The notes under the pieces were generated by a model that saw only the letters and a list, made by a program, of their open reading frames with translations, made no database searches and was not told the DNA's origin. DNA of 64,000 nt from Pseudonocardia cypriaca. GTDB lineage: Bacteria > Actinomycetota > Actinomycetes > Mycobacteriales > Pseudonocardiaceae. Of this stretch, positions 57,086 through 64,000 are shown in pieces (the first letter of the stretch is position 1; the number at the start of each line of letters is the position of its first letter). The position numbers and the translations under genes are program-made. The stretch lies in NCBI RefSeq assembly GCF_006717045.1, contig NZ_VFPH01000001.1:1488001-1552000 (forward strand), written 5' to 3'.

Positions 57086-58693
57086 TCATCGAGTGAGATC
57101 GAGCCGGGCGCGCTCCACGAGCGACGCCGACGACCGCGGCTGCTCGAAGATCGCCTCCGCGCGGCGCCCGCTCAGCTCGAGCGTGGCGATCGTGTTGCCG
57201 AACAGTGGACCGACCAGGCGCTGCCAGGTCAGCGGCATGGGCGGCGCCCCGACGCGCCGCGCCCACCGCTCCGCGAACCGGCGTGCCGCGCGGGACCACC
57301 CGAGCCGGAACCCGGGCCGGACGAACCAGTGGATCCGGTTGTGCACCGGCGAGCAGGTCAGCTGGTGGACGCGGGCCGGCGGGGCACCCGGGAGGTCGGC
57401 CCGCGCGGCGTAGCTGTGGTGCACGTCGCCGGAGAGCACGGTGACGGTGGCGACCCCGCTCGCCGCGGCGCGGTCGATCATCGCGGTGAGCCGGTCGAAC
57501 GAGGCCCGGAACGCGGCCCAGTGCTCCAGGTCGGCGGCCTGGCGGACGTTCTCGGCGAGCCGGCCGCGCCACCCGGGCCGGGCCGCCGCGATCTCGTTGA
57601 CGGTCTCGAGGTCACCGATCGCGTGCGGCAGCAGCCATGGGATCGAGGTGCCGATCAGGACGTGGTCGACCGCGCCGGGCGCGGCGGCCTGGCGCTCGAG
57701 CCAGGAGAACTCCGACTCGCCCAGGATGAGGTGCCTGCCGTCGTCGAGGATGCGCCCGTTGCGGGAGTCGACCATCAGAAGGCGCGTGCGGCCCATGTCC
57801 CAGCGGAAGCTGAACCGCACACCCTTCTCGCCGTCCACCTCGGCGTCGGCGCGATCGGCGAGCTCCGCGAGCACGGGCCACGTGTCACCGTCGTGTTCCA
57901 CGATCTTGCGGTGGTCCGCGCTGGACGCGAGCTCGTCGGGGGCCAGGTTGCCGATGTGCTGGAACACCCAGTACGACGCCAGCGCGGAGCGGATCCGCGT
58001 TCGCCACCACGGCTTCTCGTTCATCTCCGCGCGCCAGTGGGCCGAGGTGTTCCAGTCGTCGCGCACGTCGTGGTCGTCGAAGATCATCGCGGTTGGCACC
58101 GTGGACAGCAGCCACCGGACCTCCGGGTCGCTCCACGAGTCGCGGTACAGGCCCACGTACTCGTCGAAGCCGACGATCTCGTCGTCGGGCCAGTCCGGGT
58201 GCCGGTCGCTGCGCGCCGCGATCCGCCGCCTGGTGCGGGGCGTCAGCTCGTCGGCGTACACCTGGTCGCCGAGCAGCAGGAGCGCGTCGGGCCATTCCTC
58301 CTGCGGCCGGCCGGCCATCCGCGCCGCGTACGCGTCGAGCGCATCGATCCCGAGCTGCACCGTCAGCTTCGGGTCGGTCACCTTCGCGTAGCGGCACGAC
58401 CCGAATATGACGCGGTGGGCCTCGGCGCCGCCGCGCGTGCGGATGACGCTGGGCGGGAACGGCGTGGTCGCCTGCGGCCACACCTGCTCGCCGTCCACCG
58501 CCACCTCGTACGGCGTCACGCTGCCCGGCGTGAGCCCCGTGACGGGCACGAGCGCGAAGTGGTGCCCCGCAACCTCGAACGTCCGGGTGGTGCACCCCAG
58601 CACCGACACGGTGGCCGCCCGCTCGGTCTGGACCCACACGGACGCCGTCGTCTCGCCGACGTGGCGCAGAACCGGCCCGAGTACCAGGGACAC
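57086..58693 (-). CDS. PhoD-family alkaline phosphatase/phosphodiesterase-like protein
   Basis: The 535-residue protein has an N-terminal fibronectin-like domain (GPVLRHVGETTASVWVQTE) and a metallophosphatase core: FGSCRYAKV, LLLGDQVYADE, MIFDDHDVRDDWN and VLSGDVHHSYAARA. PhoD enzymes hydrolyse phosphodiesters and monoesters. There is no signal or Tat peptide, unlike secreted PhoD, so it is probably cytoplasmic. GTG 58693 follows a TAGGGT box by about 7 nt. Confidence 0.85.
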   Translation of the reverse strand: MSLVLGPVLRHVGETTASVWVQTERAATVSVLGCTTRTFEVAGHHFALVPVTGLTPGSVTPYEVAVDGEQVWPQATTPFPPSVIRTRGGAEAHRVIFGSCRYAKVTDPKLTVQLGIDALDAYAARMAGRPQEEWPDALLLLGDQVYADELTPRTRRRIAARSDRHPDWPDDEIVGFDEYVGLYRDSWSDPEVRWLLSTVPTAMIFDDHDVRDDWNTSAHWRAEMNEKPWWRTRIRSALASYWVFQHIGNLAPDELASSADHRKIVEHDGDTWPVLAELADRADAEVDGEKGVRFSFRWDMGRTRLLMVDSRNGRILDDGRHLILGESEFSWLERQAAAPGAVDHVLIGTSIPWLLPHAIGDLETVNEIAAARPGWRGRLAENVRQAADLEHWAAFRASFDRLTAMIDRAAASGVATVTVLSGDVHHSYAARADLPGAPPARVHQLTCSPVHNRIHWFVRPGFRLGWSRAARRFAERWARRVGAPPMPLTWQRLVGPLFGNTIATLELSGRRAEAIFEQPRSSASLVERARLDLTR

Positions 58694-58773
58694 GCACCCA
58701 CCCTAGTGAGTGACGGGCCCCCGCCGCCGCCGGCAGATCCGGGGGCGCTCGCGACCAGCGGGTGCGGCGGGTG

Positions 58774-59718
58774 TCAGGCGTGGTCGAGCGCGAGGAGGGC
58801 CGCGCCGATCTTCCCGGCGTCGCCACCGAACGTCGCCGCGACGACGGGCGGGACGCCGCGGGCCGTCGGCGCGTACGCGTACTCGCGTGCCGTTGCCCTG
58901 GCGGGCGCGAGCAGCAGCTCCCCGGTCTCGACCAGACCGCCCCCGACGACGACGGCGTCGACCTCGAAGATGTTCGCGAGCGACGCGATGCCGACCCCGA
59001 GCCAGCGGCCGAGCCGGGCGAACAGGGCCTTCGCCACCTCGTCGCCCTGCTGGACGGCCTCGAGGACCGTGTGCCCCGTGACCTCACCGTCGGTAGCACC
59101 GATCCGGGCGATCAACCCGTCCGGGTCGTCCTCAGCGGCATCGCGCGCCATCCGCGTGAGCGCCGTTCCCGATGCGTATGCCTCGAAGCAGCCGTGGTTG
59201 CCGCAACCGCAGCGGGGGCCGTCCGGGTTGAGGATGATGTGACCCAGCTCGGCGCCGAGTCCGGTGGGCCCCCGGTAGATCTTCCCGTCCATCACGAGGC
59301 CGCCCCCGATGCCGGTGCCGACCGTCACGAGCACCATGTTCGGGTACGGCTCCCCGAGCCGCGCCTCCGCGAGCGCGGCCACGTTGGCGTCGTTGTCGAC
59401 GGTGACCGGCAGGTTGGTGACCTTCTCCAGCTGTTCGCGCACCGGCCAGTCGCGGTAGGCGTTGTTCGGCGCCCACAGCATCTTGCCCGCTGGCCATTCG
59501 ACGATCCCGGCCGCGCCGACCCCGATCGTGACGACGTCGTGCTCCGCGCGGAGCCGTTCGATCATCGACAGCAGCACGGTGGTGACCGACTCGGCGTCGG
59601 ACTCCTCCGGTGTCGGTTCCACGATCTCCGTCACCACGGAGCCGTGCTCGTCGACAACGGCGCCCGCGATCTTGGTGCCGCCGATGTCGAGCCCGATGGC
59701 CAGTCTTGGGGTCGTCAC
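58774..59718 (-). CDS. glkA: ROK-family glucokinase
   Basis: The 314-residue kinase has the phosphate motif AIGLDIGGTKIAGAVVDEHG, VDNDANVAALAEA, GTGIGGGLVMDGKIYRG, the catalytic ELGHIILNPDG and a zinc site CGCGNHGCFEAYASG. It phosphorylates glucose or a related hexose with ATP. GTG 59718 is chosen where conservation begins; the in-frame extension to 59787 runs into the upstream intergenic region. Confidence 0.9.
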   Translation of the reverse strand: MTTPRLAIGLDIGGTKIAGAVVDEHGSVVTEIVEPTPEESDAESVTTVLLSMIERLRAEHDVVTIGVGAAGIVEWPAGKMLWAPNNAYRDWPVREQLEKVTNLPVTVDNDANVAALAEARLGEPYPNMVLVTVGTGIGGGLVMDGKIYRGPTGLGAELGHIILNPDGPRCGCGNHGCFEAYASGTALTRMARDAAEDDPDGLIARIGATDGEVTGHTVLEAVQQGDEVAKALFARLGRWLGVGIASLANIFEVDAVVVGGGLVETGELLLAPARATAREYAYAPTARGVPPVVAATFGGDAGKIGAALLALDHA

Positions 59719-59804
59719 CCCCGAATGATGGCACCACCCGTTGATCGATACAGCGTTCGGTCGAATCAGCGTTTGGTTGCATCTCAAGCCGGGGATGCGC
59801 TCAC

Positions 59805-60806
59805 ATGCTCCTTCGACGTGTCGCCCGACCCATGCTCGCCGCCTTGTTCATACAAGGTGGCATCAGTGCCCTCCGCGCTCCGGAGGCGCACGCACAGGCC
59901 GCGAAGCCGGTGCTCGATGCGATGGCACCGGCGGTCGACAAGGCGGTCGAGGTCGCCCCGGTCGAACAGCGACCGGACGACGTCCTGCTGATCAAGATCG
60001 ATGCCGGCGTCAAGATCGCCGCGGGGACGCTGCTCGCGTTCGGCAAGTTCCCCCGCCTGGCCTCCACGGCGCTGGCGGCAACCCTCATCCCGACGACGCT
60101 GGCGGGCCACCGGTTCTGGGAGGAGACCGACCCGCAGCGCAAGCAGGAGCAGCAGATCCACTTCCTCAAGAACGTGAGCATGCTCGGCGGCCTCCTGATC
60201 GCAGCCGCCGACACCGAGGGCAAGCCGTCGATCGGCTGGCGCGGCCGCCGCGCGGCGAGGCTCGCCGCGGCCCAGGCCGGCGTGGTGACGGGCGCCGCGG
60301 CCGACGTCACGGGGCGCGTCACGGGCGCGGTGCACGACGCGGGCGGCAAGCTCTCCGGCTCCGCGACCCAGGCCAGTGGCACGGTCGCCGGCCTCGCCGC
60401 CGGGCTGGCCGGGCTCGCGCCCGCCGCCGGCAGGGCGGTCTCCTCGCGGGTGAGCTCATCCGACCTCTCGTCGCGGGCCGCAGAGCTGAGCCGCCGTGCC
60501 GCCAAGACGCGCCGCCGGGCGGAGAAGCGCGGCGCCAAGCTGCAGAAGGTGGCCGGGAAGCGCGCCGCCCAGCTGCAGAAGGCCGCGGAGAAGCGCAGCA
60601 CCCAGCTGCAGAAGCGCGCGTCGAAGCGCAACGCCGAACTGCAGAAGCGCTTCGACAAGGCCGGCCCCACCCTCGCCGCCCAGGCGGGCAAGCTCGGCCA
60701 CGACGTCGCCGCCCGCGCTTCCGCCGTCGGCACCGAGGTCGTGCACCAGGCCGGCGGGCTGGCCAAGGACGCGCGCAAGCGCGCCACCGCCCTCACCCAC
60801 CACTGA
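59805..60806 (+). CDS. DoxX family membrane protein with repetitive basic coiled-coil tail
   Basis: The 333-residue protein starts with a DoxX-like domain (ARPMLAALFIQGGISALRAPEAHA, GVKIAAGTLLAFGKFPRLASTALAATLIPTTLAGHRFWEE, FLKNVSMLGGLLIAA; residues about 1-145). An Ala-rich linker follows. Residues about 237-282 hold four tandem 11-residue repeats of the form xxxKRxxxLQK, a hendecad-type basic coiled coil. DoxX proteins are linked to redox stress complexes. The tail could bind nucleic acid or anionic polymers, which is inference. Confidence 0.8.
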   Translation: MLLRRVARPMLAALFIQGGISALRAPEAHAQAAKPVLDAMAPAVDKAVEVAPVEQRPDDVLLIKIDAGVKIAAGTLLAFGKFPRLASTALAATLIPTTLAGHRFWEETDPQRKQEQQIHFLKNVSMLGGLLIAAADTEGKPSIGWRGRRAARLAAAQAGVVTGAAADVTGRVTGAVHDAGGKLSGSATQASGTVAGLAAGLAGLAPAAGRAVSSRVSSSDLSSRAAELSRRAAKTRRRAEKRGAKLQKVAGKRAAQLQKAAEKRSTQLQKRASKRNAELQKRFDKAGPTLAAQAGKLGHDVAARASAVGTEVVHQAGGLAKDARKRATALTHH

Positions 60807-60815
60807 CGGCCCGAC

Positions 60816-60858
60816 CAGCGGCACGTTCGTCCAGACCTGTCGGACGGACGTGCCGCTG
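60816..60858 (+). terminator. Hairpin terminator after the DoxX gene
   Basis: CAGCGGCACGT (60816-60826) pairs with ACGTGCCGCTG (60848-60858), and a further CGTCC/GGACG pairing lies inside. It lies 10 nt past the stop and before the tRNA gene. Confidence 0.65.
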
Positions 60859-60920
60859 TGTCCGATGACGATCACGGCGGCAGAGCTCATCCCCGGGGCG
60901 TTCGGTAGCCTCGCGGGGCC

Positions 60921-60995
60921 GGGGCGGTAGCTCAGCTGGTCAGAGCAGCGGACTCATAATCCGTCAGGTCGTCGGTTCGAACCCGACCCGCCCCA
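60921..60995 (+). tRNA. tRNA-Met (anticodon CAT)
   Basis: The acceptor arms GGGGCGG/CCGCCCC, the D-arm GCTC...GAGC, anticodon stem GCGGA/TCCGT around CTCATAA and T-arm GTCGG-TTCGAAC-CCGAC form a full cloverleaf. The discriminator is A and CCA is not encoded. The variable region reads CAGGTC, one base longer than usual. TAGCCT (60906-60911) is a possible -10. The 3' half is the probable attachment site of the element to the right. Confidence 0.93.
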
Positions 60996-61092
60996 CAGAA
61001 ACTCGCTGGTCAGGGCCGGTTATCCGGCCCGCCAGTTGATCAGTCAAGATCGTGTCCGCCTCAAATCCCCTCCACGGGCGGGTCGTGAAAGG

Positions 61093-61133
61093 CACGGCCC
61101 GCTGCTGAGGAGGGGGTTCAGCGGCGGGCCGTG
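61093..61133 (-). terminator. Hairpin terminator of the HTH gene
   Basis: CACGGCCCGCTGCTGA (61093-61108) pairs with TCAGCGGCGGGCCGTG (61118-61133) with one mismatch. It lies 33 nt beyond the stop of the minus-strand HTH gene. Confidence 0.6.
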
Positions 61134-61165
61134 TAAGCGCTTGCTCGCCGACGTGGAGCGCGGTG

Positions 61166-61360
61166 TTACCGGTCGCCTTCCCGCAGCTCCCGCATCTGGC
61201 GGCGGAGGTCTTCCAGGCTCCAGCGCAGGTGCCCCGTGGGCAGCTTCAGCGTCGGCTTCAGGAGCCCATCCCGGGCGTAGCGGGCGAGCGTGCCCCGCGA
61301 GATGCCGAGGTGCTCCGCCGCCTGCGCGGTGGTGAGCAACTTCTCGGCCGGACGTCCCAC
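61166..61360 (-). CDS. MerR-like helix-turn-helix protein (excisionase/regulator of the element)
   Basis: The 64-residue protein, EKLLTTAQAAEHLGISRGTLARYARDGLLKPTLKLPTGHLRW, is a complete MerR-type DNA-binding domain with wing, as in excisionases and small regulators of integrative elements. GTG 61360 is 6 nt after TACCGT on the minus strand, so leaderless. It is divergent from the next small gene. Confidence 0.72.
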   Translation of the reverse strand: MGRPAEKLLTTAQAAEHLGISRGTLARYARDGLLKPTLKLPTGHLRWSLEDLRRQMRELREGDR

Positions 61361-61475
61361 GTCGCGACGGTATGTGCACCAGTCCGCTCGAAACCCGCTC
61401 AGCAGCACGTTCGGTACAACTAGACCGCTTGGACGTGTTAGCTCACTTGTCCGTTTCGGGGTAGCGTCACGCGCC

Positions 61476-61694
61476 GTGACGCAGGGGACCTGGGTGGAGT
61501 TCGTCGCGGAGCTGGCGACGCGGCGGGACGTGATCGAGCGGCTGATGGCGGACCACCGCCCGAACGCCGCCGGGTTGTGCGTCGAGTGCACGACGCCGGG
61601 GCGGGGGACGCCCCGCGCGTCTTGGCCGTGCGCGCTGTGGACGCTCGCCGACGCGGCGCGGCAGGCCCGCGTGCAGCAGAAGCTCCGGCCGTAG
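61476..61694 (+). CDS. Small hypothetical protein with cysteine pairs
   Basis: The 72-residue protein TQGTWVEFVAELATRRDVIERLM...AGLCVECTTPGRGTPRASWPCALWTLADAARQ has CVEC and a later Cys that could bind a metal. GTG 61476 is 8 nt after TAGCGT (61462-61467), so leaderless. Similar short proteins are common cargo of actinomycete mobile elements. Function is unknown. Confidence 0.6.
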   Translation: MTQGTWVEFVAELATRRDVIERLMADHRPNAAGLCVECTTPGRGTPRASWPCALWTLADAARQARVQQKLRP

Positions 61695-61746
61695 CCGCCG
61701 GACGCCATAGTCGATCTCCGACTGGCAGTGGGGACGCAGCGTCGGC

Positions 61747-62310
61747 GTGCCGCGTACTCGTTGTCGGACTGTTGTGATTCGATTACCCGAACACCAGTTC
61801 GATCAAGGAGCCCTCTTGGCCATCAGCGTGCCCGGCGGCCACTACGTGTGCCTCTGCTGCGGGCTCTTCTATCCAATCCAGCGGCCTGTGAGTCCGAACG
61901 TCGAGCATCGGATGCACCAATCGAACACCGTGCCGAAACGGTGCAGCAGATGCGCACCACATCGGGGTGACGATGCCGAGACCCGAATCCGCATCGCCGA
62001 AGATCACGCACGGTGGTACTGGGAGTTCGCCGAGCAGAAGGACGCCGAGACCAAGGCTGCGCTGGCGCAGGTCGACGAGATCAAGGTCCAGATGGGCGAC
62101 ACGCGGGACAGGATGATCGCAGCTTTCCGCTCCCGCGACGCGTACATCCGCGTGCTCGCCGACGTGGCGAAGCAGCACCAGCCAACCCGGAACGGGTGTT
62201 CATGCCGACGGCGAGACTGCGAGACCTTCCCGATCACCGATCAGCCATGGGTCCGTCGGAAGATCAGCGAACTTGAGCGGTGCGAGGACTACGACGAGGA
62301 CACCGCGTAG
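61747..62310 (+). CDS. Hypothetical protein, Cys-rich ends and charged helical middle
   Basis: The 187-residue frame has an N-terminal part with YVCLCCGLFYP and KRCSRCAPH (possible zinc sites) and a charged helical stretch ETRIRIAEDHARWYWEFAEQKDAETKAALAQVDEIKVQ. The C-terminal SCRRRDCETFPI is again Cys-containing. GTG 61747 is the longest start and the true one is uncertain. Codon use is less biased than in the chromosome genes, in keeping with an acquired element. I recognise no family. Confidence 0.5.
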   Translation: MPRTRCRTVVIRLPEHQFDQGALLAISVPGGHYVCLCCGLFYPIQRPVSPNVEHRMHQSNTVPKRCSRCAPHRGDDAETRIRIAEDHARWYWEFAEQKDAETKAALAQVDEIKVQMGDTRDRMIAAFRSRDAYIRVLADVAKQHQPTRNGCSCRRRDCETFPITDQPWVRRKISELERCEDYDEDTA

Positions 62311-62321
62311 ATGCCTCTGAG

Positions 62322-62540
62322 CTAGCCGCCGAGGGCGTCCTGCTTCGGTGGCGGCTCCGGCAGCCCGCGCGCGGCACGGATGAGATCGGTGAGGCGCTGG
62401 CGGTCAGCCTGCCGCAGGACCCACATCGCCACCTCCGCCTTTGGGACGCCGCAGATCCGCATCACGGCGGCCATCAGCAGCAGGTAGGCCGGATAGGCCA
62501 GCAGCAAACCGACGCCCAGGAGCGGGGAAAGGTGCGTCAC
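62322..62540 (-). CDS. Small membrane-associated hypothetical protein
   Basis: The 72-residue protein has an N-terminal hydrophobic helix LSPLLGVGLLLAYPAYLLLMAAVM and an amphipathic, charged C-terminus VLRQADRQRLTDLIRAARGLPEP. GTG 62540 is used; a TTG lies one codon upstream. Family unknown. Its 3' end faces the preceding plus-strand gene. Confidence 0.5.
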   Translation of the reverse strand: MTHLSPLLGVGLLLAYPAYLLLMAAVMRICGVPKAEVAMWVLRQADRQRLTDLIRAARGLPEPPPKQDALGG

Positions 62541-62659
62541 CAAACACCTACCAAGTTCAGGGGCACCAGACGCCTAGGGTGGGCGTTCAGTGCCGTTCGG
62601 AACTCTTGGCAGGGGTGGTGCGCACAGGCTACACGAGCCGCATCTGCCCGTAGACGTGC

Positions 62660-62701
62660 GAGAGCCCCGGTCACCGTCCGAGTAGACGGGCCGGGGCTCT
62701 C
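62660..62701 (-). terminator. Hairpin terminator after the 117-residue element gene
   Basis: GAGAGCCCCGG (62660-62670) and CCGGGGCTCTC (62691-62701) pair perfectly, with an inner CCGTC/GACGG. It lies 19 nt beyond the stop of the minus-strand gene ending at 62720. Confidence 0.65.
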
Positions 62702-62719
62702 GTGGGCGTAGGGAGCAGA

Positions 62720-63073
62720 TCAGCCTGCGCGCTGGGGCTCCGGCGGCTTCGTGTCGCACTCGGGCAGGCCGGGCTTGTGCCGGTACCCCGTCGTGCTCGT
62801 GGACATCAGGACGATCTCGCCTCCGCAGCGCTCGCAGAAAAGGTCCCACCCGGGGACGGTCTTGCCGTGCTGGGCGAGGAGCGTCGCCAGTTGCCGGTAG
62901 AACGTCGGGTGGTAGCGCTTGGACGTCTCCCTGTTGGAGATCGTCGTGTGCTTGAAGACGTCCTTCGCATCCGGGTCGTCCGTGGTGATGTGGATGTCTC
63001 CGCTCTCCTTGTCCGCCCAGAACTGCACGCGCTCGATCTGGACGTACTGGACGTCCGGCTTCGTCGTCGCCAT
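62720..63073 (-). CDS. Hypothetical protein next to the integrase
   Basis: The 117-residue protein (VQYVQIERVQFWADKESGDIHITTDDPDAKDVFKHTTI...) has a C-terminal CERCGGEIVLM...LPECD pattern that could bind zinc. ATG 63073 has GGAGGAAGAGG upstream. It lies 20 nt downstream of the recombinase on the same strand, so is probably co-transcribed. I recognise no family; a role in the element is inferred from position. Confidence 0.6.
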   Translation of the reverse strand: MATTKPDVQYVQIERVQFWADKESGDIHITTDDPDAKDVFKHTTISNRETSKRYHPTFYRQLATLLAQHGKTVPGWDLFCERCGGEIVLMSTSTTGYRHKPGLPECDTKPPEPQRAG

Positions 63074-63093
63074 GCCTCTTCTTCCTCCGGCGT

Positions 63094-64000
63094 CTATCCC
63101 GCGTTACGGCGCCGGTCTGCGAGGTTGATGACGTTCGCCCCCCGGTCGGGGGCGGGAGAAGGTGCGGTCGGGCGGGCGAGCGGTGTGGCCTTGCCGCCTT
63201 CGGATTCGTCGATGTAGTCCGCGTAGATCGTCAACGTCGTCACGTAGCTCTCGTGCCCGAGCCACTTCGACACCTGCATGTAGTGCGCCCCGGCGGAGAG
63301 CGACAGCACGGCGAACGTGTGGCGGAGGTCGTGGAGCCGCACGCCACGAACGCCCGGGGCCGACGCCGGCAGCCCAACGGCGGTCAGCGCGGGCTTGAGG
63401 TAGTTGGCGTAGAAGGTGCCGGGCTCGACCGGCACGGCCCAGTTGTAGGTGTTCGCCGCCTCTTCGCGCGGGACCGGCGCGTTCCGGCCGTACCTGGCCG
63501 GGAACAGCGGCGCGCTCGGGTCGTCGCGGCGGGGGTGGGTGGCGAGGTACGCGCGGAGGTCGTCCACGAGCCACCCGTCCAGCGGCACCACCCGCCGGGA
63601 CTTCCGGGACTTCGGCGTCCCGGTCTCCCACCCGCCCCGGACCTTCCGCTTCGTGCGAGTTACGCGGATGGTGCGCTTGGTGAGGTCGAGGTCTGCGACT
63701 TCGAGGCCGGCCAGCTCCGCTGCGCGTAGCCCCGTCGCGGCGAGGAACAGCACCGCGAGCCCGTACACCGGATAGGTCTTCTCGATGTGCGCCGCGACCG
63801 CGCCGACCTGATCGGAGGTGAGGGGGTGGGGTGCGAAGGGCTCGACGTCCCCGGTCCGCAACCGCGGCACCGACACGGCGGGGTTGCTCGGGATCGCGCC
63901 ATCCTGAACCGCGAGATCGAGCGTCCGCCGGAACACGTCGAACGCGTGCTTGATGGTGCCGCGGGCGAGCCCCCGCCCCACGAGGTCCGCGCGGAAGGCG
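63094..64000 (-). CDS. Tyrosine recombinase/integrase, C-terminal part (cut by window edge)
   Basis: The frame is open to the window end. It shows the catalytic domain of phage-type integrases: first Arg in TGLRAAELAGLEVADL, Lys in TPKSRKSRRVVPL, HxxR in LHDLRHTFAVLSL, GH in KWLGHESYVTTL and nucleophile Tyr in TIYADY. It catalyses site-specific integration and excision, probably at the tRNA-Met 2.1 kb away. The N-terminal SAM-like domain lies outside the window. Confidence 0.9.
   Translation of the reverse strand, partial: AFRADLVGRGLARGTIKHAFDVFRRTLDLAVQDGAIPSNPAVSVPRLRTGDVEPFAPHPLTSDQVGAVAAHIEKTYPVYGLAVLFLAATGLRAAELAGLEVADLDLTKRTIRVTRTKRKVRGGWETGTPKSRKSRRVVPLDGWLVDDLRAYLATHPRRDDPSAPLFPARYGRNAPVPREEAANTYNWAVPVEPGTFYANYLKPALTAVGLPASAPGVRGVRLHDLRHTFAVLSLSAGAHYMQVSKWLGHESYVTTLTIYADYIDESEGGKATPLARPTAPSPAPDRGANVINLADRRRNAG

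Overview
The window is high-GC DNA from an actinomycete. A Pseudonocardia-like member of the Pseudonocardiaceae fits best. The grounds are GTG/TTG starts, many leaderless genes with a TANNNT -10 box 6-8 nt before the start, a coproporphyrin-type heme gene set (hemE, hemY-type oxidase, hemQ), an IcmF fused mutase, a LigD polymerase domain and mycothiol-dependent maleylpyruvate-isomerase-fold proteins. The genus is inferred, not proven.

Layout. 1-2760: glgX 5' end, a divergent PPOX/HIT pair, and an MFS exporter. 2825-3511: a tandem array, read on the minus strand, of twelve 59-65 nt units. Each unit is a Shine-Dalgarno sequence followed by the same six-codon micro-ORF (fMRNKSW, stop). It faces a run of four paralogous membrane diguanylate cyclases (3777-9802) across a short divergent promoter region with a 14-bp palindrome. 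A solitary relative of the micro-ORF (MRNRDWT) lies between the second and third cyclase genes. This array is the most unusual thing in the window. 9856-13704: dxs plus a two-component system. 13713-17239: DinB-like protein, RNase D, LuxR-type regulator, DUF3000. 17366-23405: hemE-hemY, a subtilase with a free-standing I9-like protein, decayed regulator and reductase remnants, hemQ, and a VapBC-like pair. 23398-29972: msrB, LigD-type polymerase, DUF4383, GNAT, SDR and zinc dehydrogenase, then a 0.9-kb gene-poor stretch with direct and inverted repeats.

30190-43877: a polyol/sugar catabolic and uptake locus. A DeoR-type repressor with its operators sits between two divergent arms. The left arm has a class II aldolase, an FGGY kinase and a GlpD-like dehydrogenase. 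The right arm has an FGGY kinase, a phosphatase, a lipoprotein binding protein, two permeases, two ABC ATPases and a 2-hydroxyacid dehydrogenase. Nearly every junction is a 1- or 4-nt overlap. The likely flow is import of a sugar or polyol, phosphorylation, FAD-dependent oxidation and aldol cleavage; the substrate cannot be read from sequence. 43912-60806: mostly single genes (LysR/NmrA pair, phosphotransferases, GT9, imine-reductase-like/MarR/MFS group, IcmF, PhoD-type phosphatase, ROK kinase, DoxX protein).

60921-64000: a tRNA-Met followed by small hypothetical genes, a MerR-like HTH protein and a tyrosine recombinase running off the window edge. This looks like one end of an integrated element using the tRNA gene as attachment site.

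Two palindromic repeat families are scattered through the chromosome part. One sits in frame inside the hemY-type gene. The other occurs three times and supplies C-terminal codons or a stop codon to neighbouring genes.
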